64,000 nt of DNA. Origin: Nitricoxidireducens sp046726235. GTDB lineage: Bacteria > Pseudomonadota > Gammaproteobacteria > Burkholderiales > Rhodocyclaceae. Within the stretch, counting starts at the first letter, position 1, and each line of letters begins with the position of its first letter. A program made the position numbers and the translations under genes. Below, in pieces: positions 54,628 through 61,323 of the stretch. The DNA is taken from contig JBKPAD010000012.1 of NCBI GenBank assembly GCA_046726235.1, positions 1 to 64,000 of the forward strand, read 5' to 3'. Under the pieces are notes generated by a model that was given only the letters and a program-made list of their open reading frames with translations, made no database searches and was not told where the DNA came from.

Positions 54628-55907
54628 CCGTCGTCGGCGCCGGCTACGCCGGCCTCGCCGCTGCCGTCGAACTCGCCGCCGCCGGCCGCCGCGTCGATCT
54701 CTTCGAGGCCTCGCGCACCCTCGGCGGCCGCGCGCGCCGCATCGAGGCCGAGGGCCTCATCCTCGACAACGGCGCCCACATCCTCGTCGGCGCCTATCGC
54801 GAGACGCTGCGCCTGATGCGCAAGGTCGGCGTCGATGCGGACCGCGTGCTGCGCCGTCATCCGCTGCATCTCGAATACCCGGGCGAGCTGCGCATCGCCG
54901 CGCCTTCGTGGCTGCCGGCGCCGCTGCACATGGCCTGGGCGCTGCTCGCCGCGCGCGGCCTGCCGCTCGCCGACAAGCTCGCCGCCGTGCGCTTCATGCG
55001 CGCCATGGAGGCGCAGCATTTCCGCCTGCCCCAGGACATGTCCGCGGCCGCACTCTTCGCCGCCCACGGCCAGAGCGAGCGCCTGCGCCGCTACCTGTGG
55101 GAGCCGCTCTGCGTCGCCGCGCTGAACACCGAGGCGGAGCGCGGCTCGGCGCAGGTGTTCCTCAACGTCCTGCGCGACAGCCTCGCCGCCGACCGCGCCG
55201 CGAGCGACCTGCTGCTGCCGGCGACGGACTTCTCGGAACTATTCCCCGAGCCGGCCGCGGGCTGGCTCGCCACCAATGGCGGCACTGTGCGCCGCAGTTG
55301 CCGCATCGACGCCGTGCAGCGCACCGATGCCGGCTGGACGCTCGCATCCGCAGGCGAAACCAACGGCCCCTACGCCGACGTGGTCCTCGCGGTGGCGCCC
55401 TACCATCTCGGCAAGCTCGTGGCCGAGCTGCCGCTCGCGCAGCTCTTGGAAACGGTTCAAGGCTTCGAGTGGGAACCGATCGTCACCGCCTATCTGGCCT
55501 ACCCGCCGGACGTGCGCCTGCCCTTCGCCATGGTCGGCGTCGGCAACGGCCATGCGCAGTGGCTGTTCGATCGCGGCGCGCTTTGCGGCCAGCCGGGACT
55601 GATCGCCGCCGTGATCAGCGCCCACGGCCGCCACGAGGAACTCGGCCATGACGAACTCTGTTCGCGCATCGCTGCCGAAACCGAGCGCGCGGTCGGCCGC
55701 CCGCTGCCGCCGCCGCGCTGGCAGCGCGTGATCGTCGACAAGCGGGCGACCTTCGCCTGTACGCCCGGCTTGCGGCGACCGCCCTGCGCCACCGGCCTGC
55801 CGGGCCTGCATCTGGCGGGGGATTACGTCGCCGACGATTACCCGGCGACCATCGAAGGCGCGGTGCGCAACGGCGTCGGCGCCGCCCGCGCCGCGCTCGC
55901 GCGCTGA
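54612..55907 (+). CDS. hpnE: Hydroxysqualene dehydroxylase HpnE (FAD-dependent)
   Basis: A 431-aa flavoprotein that reduces hydroxysqualene to squalene. The N-terminal dinucleotide-binding motif is VVGAGYAGLAAAVELAAAG, followed by GGRARR; the C-terminal amine-oxidase-type motif is LHLAGDYVADDYPATIEGAV. The ATG overlaps the hpnD end by 16 nt. Completes the squalene pathway for hopanoids; the squalene-hopene cyclase gene is not in this window. Confidence 0.93.
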   Translation: MAGRVAVVGAGYAGLAAAVELAAAGRRVDLFEASRTLGGRARRIEAEGLILDNGAHILVGAYRETLRLMRKVGVDADRVLRRHPLHLEYPGELRIAAPSWLPAPLHMAWALLAARGLPLADKLAAVRFMRAMEAQHFRLPQDMSAAALFAAHGQSERLRRYLWEPLCVAALNTEAERGSAQVFLNVLRDSLAADRAASDLLLPATDFSELFPEPAAGWLATNGGTVRRSCRIDAVQRTDAGWTLASAGETNGPYADVVLAVAPYHLGKLVAELPLAQLLETVQGFEWEPIVTAYLAYPPDVRLPFAMVGVGNGHAQWLFDRGALCGQPGLIAAVISAHGRHEELGHDELCSRIAAETERAVGRPLPPPRWQRVIVDKRATFACTPGLRRPPCATGLPGLHLAGDYVADDYPATIEGAVRNGVGAARAALAR

Positions 55908-55919
55908 CCGCGCCCGCTC

Positions 55920-56594
55920 TCAGGCGACCAGGCGACCGCCTGCCAGCCGCAACTGCCGGCCGCAGCGGCGCGCCAGCGCCTCGTCGTGGGTGACGAGCAC
56001 CAGCGTCGTTCCTGCCTCGCGGTTCATCTCGAACATCAGTTCGATGATCTGCTCGCCGGTGGCGGCATCCAGATTGCCGGTGGGCTCGTCGGCGAGCAGC
56101 AGTTGCGGAGCGACGGCGAAGGCGCGCGCCAGAGCGACGCGCTGCTGCTCGCCGCCGGACAAGTGCTTGGGATAGTGGCCGAGCCGGTGCGCGAGGCCGA
56201 CGCGCGCCAGCATCGCCTCGGCGCGGCCGCGCGGCTCGGGCAGGCCAAGCAGTTCGAGCGGCAGCATGACGTTCTCGCGCGCCGTCAGCGCCGCCAGCAG
56301 ATGGAAGGACTGGAAGACGAAGCCGAGCAGCCGCCCGCGCAGTTCCGCGCGCGCGTCCTCGTCGAGGGCGGAGAGGTCGTGGCCGGCCAGCTTCACCTTG
56401 CCGACGCTCGGCAGGTCGAGCCCCGCCAGCAGGCCGAGCAGGGTCGATTTGCCGGAGCCGGAGGCGCCGACGATGGCCACCGCCTCGCCGGGGTCGACCG
56501 CGAACGAAATCGCGTCCAGTATGGTCAAATCCGCGCCGTCGCCCGCACTGCCGGGCACGCGCTTCGTCAGGTTCTCGACTTCGATCGCCGCCAT
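55920..56594 (-). CDS. ABC transporter ATP-binding protein, LolD/YbbA type
   Basis: About 224 aa from MAAIEVENL. Walker A is GASGSGKST (residues 43-51), the signature is LSGGEQQRVALARA, and Walker B LLLADEPTGNLD. The LolD/MacB-type length and sequence suggest a partner permease, which is not adjacent on the visible downstream side. The ATG shares two bases with the divergent tesA ATG; an alternative ATG at 56618 would lie inside tesA. The same divergent pairing (ybbA-tesA) occurs in E. coli. Confidence 0.88.
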   Translation of the reverse strand: MAAIEVENLTKRVPGSAGDGADLTILDAISFAVDPGEAVAIVGASGSGKSTLLGLLAGLDLPSVGKVKLAGHDLSALDEDARAELRGRLLGFVFQSFHLLAALTARENVMLPLELLGLPEPRGRAEAMLARVGLAHRLGHYPKHLSGGEQQRVALARAFAVAPQLLLADEPTGNLDAATGEQIIELMFEMNREAGTTLVLVTHDEALARRCGRQLRLAGGRLVA

Positions 56595-57210
56595 GTTCCG
56601 CTCATCGACCTCGCTCATCGTCCTGCTGGTGGCCTTGCTGCAAGGCGTTTCCGCCCATGCGGCACAAACCGTGCTCGTGTTCGGCGACAGCCTCTCGGCC
56701 GGCTACGGCCTCGCCAGCAGCCAGTCCTGGCCCGCCCTGCTCGCCCAGCGCATCGAGCGCGAGAAGCCGGCATGGAGCGTCGCCAACGCCAGCCTCAGCG
56801 GCGAGACCACGGCCGGCGGACGCACGCGCCTGCCGGCGGCGCTCGATCGCTTCAAGCCGGCCGTGACGCTGATCGCGCTCGGCGCCAACGACGGCCTGCG
56901 GGGGCTGCCGCCGGCGCAGGTGCACGACAACCTCGTGGCCATGGTGCGCGCCGCCAAGGCACGCGGCGCGCGCGTGCTGCTCGCCGGCATCCGCCTGCCG
57001 CCGAACTACGGCGCCGAGTACAACGGACGCCTCGAAGACATCTATCGGCGGGTCGCCGCCGAGGAGAAAGTGCCGCTGCTGCCGTTCCTGCTCGAACCGA
57101 TCGCGCTCGACGCCGCCGCCTTCCAGGCCGACGGGCTGCATCCGACGGCAGCCGCGCAGGCGCGCATCCTCGATCACGTCTGGCCGGCGCTGAAACCGCT
57201 GCTCAAATGA
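56593..57210 (+). CDS. tesA: Arylesterase / thioesterase I, TesA-like GDSL hydrolase
   Basis: A 205-aa periplasmic SGNH hydrolase. Signal peptide (about 1-23). Block I is FGDSLSAGYG (Ser33), block II Gly in LSGETTAGG, block III GANDGLRG, block V DGLHP with the catalytic Asp and His. Broad acyl-ester/thioester and lysophospholipid activity is expected from the family. Converges on selD with an 8-nt overlap of the 3' ends. Confidence 0.92.
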   Translation: MFRSSTSLIVLLVALLQGVSAHAAQTVLVFGDSLSAGYGLASSQSWPALLAQRIEREKPAWSVANASLSGETTAGGRTRLPAALDRFKPAVTLIALGANDGLRGLPPAQVHDNLVAMVRAAKARGARVLLAGIRLPPNYGAEYNGRLEDIYRRVAAEEKVPLLPFLLEPIALDAAAFQADGLHPTAAAQARILDHVWPALKPLLK

Positions 57211-58237
57211 CCGTCACGCGCGGCGCGCCGGCCGCCATGCGGCCGACCACCGCCGCCTGGCCGAAGCCGTCGGCGGCGAAAGCGGCCAGCACTTCGGCCA
57301 CCGATTCGGGCGCGCAGGCGACCAGCAGGCCGCCGCTGGTCTGCGGATCGGTGACGAGCTTCTGCCGCCACTCTTCGCCCGCGATCGTCACGTCGGCGCC
57401 GTAGCCGCTCCAGTTGCGCGTCGAGGCGCCGGTCGCGATGCCCGCGCGCACGTGCTTCACCGCCTCGTCGATCAGCGGCAGCTTGGCGAATTCCAGTTCG
57501 GCGGCGAGCGTCGAGCCGCGGCAGATCTCCAGCAGGTGGCCGGCGATGCCGAAGCCGGTGACGTCGGTGACGGCATGGACGCCGTCCATGTCGGCGAGCT
57601 TGACGCCGGTGACGTTGAGCATGGTGGTCCAGCGGATCATCTCGTCGTAGCCGGCCGGCGACAGCAGGCCCTTCTTCAGCGCCGCCGAGAGGATGCCGAT
57701 GCCGAGCGGCTTGCCGAGCACCAGCACGTCGCCCGCCCTGGCGCCGCTGTTCTTCTTGACCTTCTGCGGATGCACGACGCCGAGGCCGACGAGGCCGTAG
57801 ATCGGCTCGACGACGTCGATCGAGTGGCCGCCGGCGATGGGGATGCCCGCCGCGGCGCAGACCGATTCGCCGCCGGCGAGGATCTCGCGCACGACGTCGA
57901 GCGGCAGCTTGTCGAGCGGCATGCCAACGACGGCGAGCGCGAAGATCGGCTTGCCGCCCATGGCGAAGACGTCGGACAGCGCGTTGGTGGCGGCGATGCG
58001 GCCGAAGTCGCGCGGGTCGTCGACGATGGGCGTGAAGAAGTCGGTCGTGGCGACGATCGCCTGCTCGTCGTTGAGCCGGTAGACGGCCGCGTCGTCCGAG
58101 GTCTCGATGCCGACCAGCAGGTCGCTCGGCATGGTCTTCAGCGCCGATTCCGAGATGATCTGCGACAGCACGGCGGGCGCGATTTTGCAGCCGCAACCGC
58201 CGCCATGGGAGAATTGGGTCAGGCGAATCTTTTCCAT
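57203..58237 (-). CDS. selD: Selenide, water dikinase SelD
   Basis: A 344-aa enzyme that makes selenophosphate from selenide and ATP. The active-site segment is SHGGGCGCK (Cys15, Lys18), with Cys, not selenocysteine, at the nucleophile position. The family motifs TTDFFTPIVDDPRDFGRIAA, GGHSID and TDPQTSGGLL are all present. Divergent from the selenouridine synthase gene with only 7 nt between starts, so the selenophosphate is probably used for tRNA modification. Confidence 0.96.
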   Translation of the reverse strand: MEKIRLTQFSHGGGCGCKIAPAVLSQIISESALKTMPSDLLVGIETSDDAAVYRLNDEQAIVATTDFFTPIVDDPRDFGRIAATNALSDVFAMGGKPIFALAVVGMPLDKLPLDVVREILAGGESVCAAAGIPIAGGHSIDVVEPIYGLVGLGVVHPQKVKKNSGARAGDVLVLGKPLGIGILSAALKKGLLSPAGYDEMIRWTTMLNVTGVKLADMDGVHAVTDVTGFGIAGHLLEICRGSTLAAELEFAKLPLIDEAVKHVRAGIATGASTRNWSGYGADVTIAGEEWRQKLVTDPQTSGGLLVACAPESVAEVLAAFAADGFGQAAVVGRMAAGAPRVTVI

Positions 58238-58244
58238 CAATTAA

Positions 58245-59300
58245 ATGTCTGCAAGGCTTCCAAAAGGGCTGGCAACGGTAGCACAAGTCGCCGGGTTCGA
58301 CGCCGTCATAGACGCGCGCTCGCCGGGCGAATACGCCGAGGATCACCTGCCGGGCGCGATCTCCTGCCCGGTGCTCTCGGACGAGGAGCGCGCCCGCGTC
58401 GGCACGATCTACAAACAGGTCTCGCCGTTCGAGGCGAAGAAGGTCGGCGCCGCGCTGGTGGCGAAGAACATCGCGCGCCACATCGAGGAACGCTTCGCCG
58501 ACAAGCCCAAGGACTGGCGCCCCCTCGTCTATTGCTGGCGCGGCGGCAAGCGCAGCGGCGCCTTCACCCACATCCTGCGCGAGATCGGCTGGGATGCGCA
58601 CCGCCTCGAAGGCGGCTACAAGGCCTGGCGCCGGCAGGTGCTCGACGAGCTCGAAGTGCTGCCGGGGCGCTTGCAGTTCCGCATCGTCTCCGGCGCCACC
58701 GGCAGCGGCAAGAGCCGTATCCTGGAGGCGCTCGCCGCGCAGGGCGCGCAGGTGCTGCATCTCGAGGAACTCGCCGCCCACAAGGGTTCGGTGCTCGGCA
58801 ACCTGCCGCACGAACCGCAGCCGTCGCAGAAGATGTTCGAGTCGCGGCTGCACGCCGCGCTGTCGGCCTTCGATCCGGCGCGGACGGTGTTCGCCGAAGC
58901 CGAGAGCCGGCGCATCGGACTGCTGCATCTTCCGGACGCGATGATCGAGGCGATCCGCGCCGCGCCCTGCCTGCGCATCGAGGCCACGCCGGCGGCGCGC
59001 GTCGAATTCCTGCTGCGCGACTACGACTACTTCCTCGCCGACCCGGCGTGGCTGTCCGAGAAGCTTGGGCACCTGCGCGAACTGCAGAGCAAGGAAACCA
59101 TCGAGCGCTGGCTCGCGCTGGTGGCGGCCGGCGACTTCCGCAGCCTGGTCACAGAACTGCTCGAGCGCCACTACGATCCGCTCTATCAGCGCTCGCAATC
59201 GAAGAACTACGCCGACTTCACGGGCGCCGCGGCCTTCGCCACCGACGATCTCTCGCCGGCGGGCGTCGACCGGCTCGCCGCCGCTATCCTGGCAGCCTGA
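58245..59300 (+). CDS. selU: tRNA 2-selenouridine synthase (SelU/MnmH)
   Basis: A 351-aa enzyme that replaces sulfur by selenium in 2-thiouridine at the wobble base of tRNAs for Lys, Glu and Gln. The N-terminal rhodanese domain has the active Cys97 in VYCWRGGKRSG; the C-terminal half has the P-loop GATGSGKS. Paired with selD, its selenophosphate supplier. The 3' end overlaps the convergent methyltransferase gene by 17 nt. Confidence 0.95.
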   Translation: MSARLPKGLATVAQVAGFDAVIDARSPGEYAEDHLPGAISCPVLSDEERARVGTIYKQVSPFEAKKVGAALVAKNIARHIEERFADKPKDWRPLVYCWRGGKRSGAFTHILREIGWDAHRLEGGYKAWRRQVLDELEVLPGRLQFRIVSGATGSGKSRILEALAAQGAQVLHLEELAAHKGSVLGNLPHEPQPSQKMFESRLHAALSAFDPARTVFAEAESRRIGLLHLPDAMIEAIRAAPCLRIEATPAARVEFLLRDYDYFLADPAWLSEKLGHLRELQSKETIERWLALVAAGDFRSLVTELLERHYDPLYQRSQSKNYADFTGAAAFATDDLSPAGVDRLAAAILAA

Positions 59301-59838
59301 ACGCCCGCCCCCGGCCGACGCAGATGCGCTGCACCACCGCGGCGCGCGGCGAAGCGACCTCGCCCTGCTCGAAGGCGATCACCGTGAAGCGCTTGCGCAC
59401 CAGTTCCAGCAGCTCGCCGCTGCGCAGCAGGTAGGCCGGGTTCTCCGGCTTGCCCAGGCGCTCGTTGCCGACCATGAAGGTCTCGTAGATCAGGATGCCG
59501 TTCTCGCCGAGCGCCGCCAGCAGGTTCGGCAGCAGCGGCCGGTGCAGAAAATTGGTGACGACGATGCCGTCGAAGGCATGGCCGTAGTACGGCCAGGGTC
59601 CGGCTTCGAGGTCGGCACGGCGCGTCGTCACCCCGCGCACCCCCGCCAGGCCGGCCAGCGCCTCGGCGTCGCCGTCGACGGCCTCGACCTGGTAGCCGAG
59701 CCCCGCGAAGTGGCGCGTATGGCGGCCCTTGCCGCAGGCGAGGTCGAGCACCCGCCCGCCGGAGACGACCAGCGGCGTGAAACGGGACACCCAGGGCGAG
59801 GGCTCCCCGGCGTCGGACAGGAACGGCATATCGTTCAT
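59284..59838 (-). CDS. Small class I SAM-dependent methyltransferase (TehB-like)
   Basis: A 184-aa protein. The SAM-binding motif I is VLDLACGKGRHTRHFA, followed by the acidic EAVDGDAEAL; later motifs are FDGIVVTNFLHRPLL and GILIYETFMVGN. It resembles TehB/rhodanese-associated methyltransferases, but the substrate is unknown. Its start is 6 nt from the divergent cyclase ATG. Confidence 0.85.
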   Translation of the reverse strand: MNDMPFLSDAGEPSPWVSRFTPLVVSGGRVLDLACGKGRHTRHFAGLGYQVEAVDGDAEALAGLAGVRGVTTRRADLEAGPWPYYGHAFDGIVVTNFLHRPLLPNLLAALGENGILIYETFMVGNERLGKPENPAYLLRSGELLELVRKRFTVIAFEQGEVASPRAAVVQRICVGRGRAFRLPG

Positions 59839-59844
59839 TGGGGT

Positions 59845-61221
59845 ATGATTTTACTTCCCCAATCGGCCGACCAACCCGTGAATTCAAGGCAGCAAGAAGG
59901 TTCCGCGGCGCCCGCCCGGCGCACGCTGCTCGACGAGGTCACCGCGCACGAGGCGACGATGGAGCGCCTCAAGAGCGTGGAGGACGCGTACGAGCGCTTC
60001 GTGCCGCGCCAGTTCCTCCACCTCATGGGATTCCAGGACATCCGCGAAGTTCGCCTCGGCGACCAGGTCGAGGCGCCGATGACCATCCTCTTCGCCGACA
60101 TCTGCGATTTCACCGGTCTCTCCGAGTCGATCTCGCCGCAGGAGAACTTCAACTTCCTCAACTCCTACCTGTCGCAGATGCAGCCGGCCATCGCGGCCAA
60201 CGGCGGCGTCATCGACAAGTACGTCGGCGACGGCATCCTGGCGCTGTTCCCCGCGTCCGCGGACGACGCCCTGCGCGGCGCCATCTCCATCCTCGGCCAG
60301 CTCGACATCTACAACGCCGGCCGCAATCGCGCCGGCTACGTGCCGATCCGCATCGGCATCGGCGTCAATAGCGGCACCGTGATGCTCGGCACCGTCGGCT
60401 CCGCCTCGCGCATGGACGTCACCGTGATCGGCGACGCCGTCAACCTCGCCGCCCGCCTCGAGCGCATCACCCGCGAATGGGACGTGCCGCTGCTGATCAG
60501 CGAGCACACGCTGCTCTCGCTCAACGATCCGGCGCCCTTCGGCATCCGCTTCATCGACCGCCGCCAGGTGCGCGGCAAGCAAGAGATCCAGTCGATCTAC
60601 GAGGTCTGCGACGCCGACCCGGCGCACCTGCGCTCGGCCAAGCGCCAGACGCGCAAGCTGTTCGAGAGCGCGCTCGCCTGCTTCCATCTCGGCTACATGG
60701 CGGACGCCGCCCGCATGCTGCGCGAGTGCGTCGACGCCGCGCCCGAAGATCGCCCCGCGCGGCTCTACTACGAGCGCTGCCAAGGCCAGCAGGATGGTCC
60801 CGTCGACCTGCTGCGGCCCTGGATAGACGACTACCGGACGGGCATCGCGGCTATGGACGCCGAGCACCAGAAGCTGCTCGCCGCCGCCAACGCGCTCATC
60901 GAGGCGCTGCTGATGCAGCGGCGGGAAAGCGTGGCGTCGGGCGTCGAATCGCTCGGCAAGGCCCTCGACCGGCACTTCGAAAGCGAAGAGGCGCAGATGG
61001 ACGAGTCCGGCTACCCGCTGATCAAGGAACACGCGCGCGAACATCGGCGCCTGCGCCAGTCCTACCTCCAGTTCGCCGCCGCCGTGGGCTCGGAGGCCGA
61101 CGATTTCCGCCACCTCGCCTTCACCTGCCAGCGCCAGGTCGCCGACTGGCTGATCGACCACGCGCTGAAGTCCGACCGCTCCTTCGCCACGCACCTCCTG
61201 CGACGGCAAGATCAGCCCTGA
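59845..61221 (+). CDS. Class III adenylate cyclase fused to bacteriohemerythrin
   Basis: Up to 458 aa. The cyclase domain has both metal-binding Asp residues (LFADICDFTGLSES and YVGDGILALF) and RMDVTVIGDAVNLAARLE, where the Asp suggests ATP as substrate. After a helical linker, the C-terminal hemerythrin domain has all usual di-iron ligands: AEHQK, HFESE, HAREH and HALKSD. Domain order suggests oxygen or redox control of cyclic AMP synthesis (inference). Start uncertain: ATG 59845, GTG 59878, or ATG 59959, which has GAGG upstream. Confidence 0.88.
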   Translation: MILLPQSADQPVNSRQQEGSAAPARRTLLDEVTAHEATMERLKSVEDAYERFVPRQFLHLMGFQDIREVRLGDQVEAPMTILFADICDFTGLSESISPQENFNFLNSYLSQMQPAIAANGGVIDKYVGDGILALFPASADDALRGAISILGQLDIYNAGRNRAGYVPIRIGIGVNSGTVMLGTVGSASRMDVTVIGDAVNLAARLERITREWDVPLLISEHTLLSLNDPAPFGIRFIDRRQVRGKQEIQSIYEVCDADPAHLRSAKRQTRKLFESALACFHLGYMADAARMLRECVDAAPEDRPARLYYERCQGQQDGPVDLLRPWIDDYRTGIAAMDAEHQKLLAAANALIEALLMQRRESVASGVESLGKALDRHFESEEAQMDESGYPLIKEHAREHRRLRQSYLQFAAAVGSEADDFRHLAFTCQRQVADWLIDHALKSDRSFATHLLRRQDQP

Positions 61222-61323
61222 AAGAGGCGTTTTCACTGGCTTCTCGCGGATAACCACAACTGGCCCGCCGGTATGTTTGATGTTATTCTTTGTGCATTGC
61301 AGCATCGCCAGGAAGCGTAGGCC

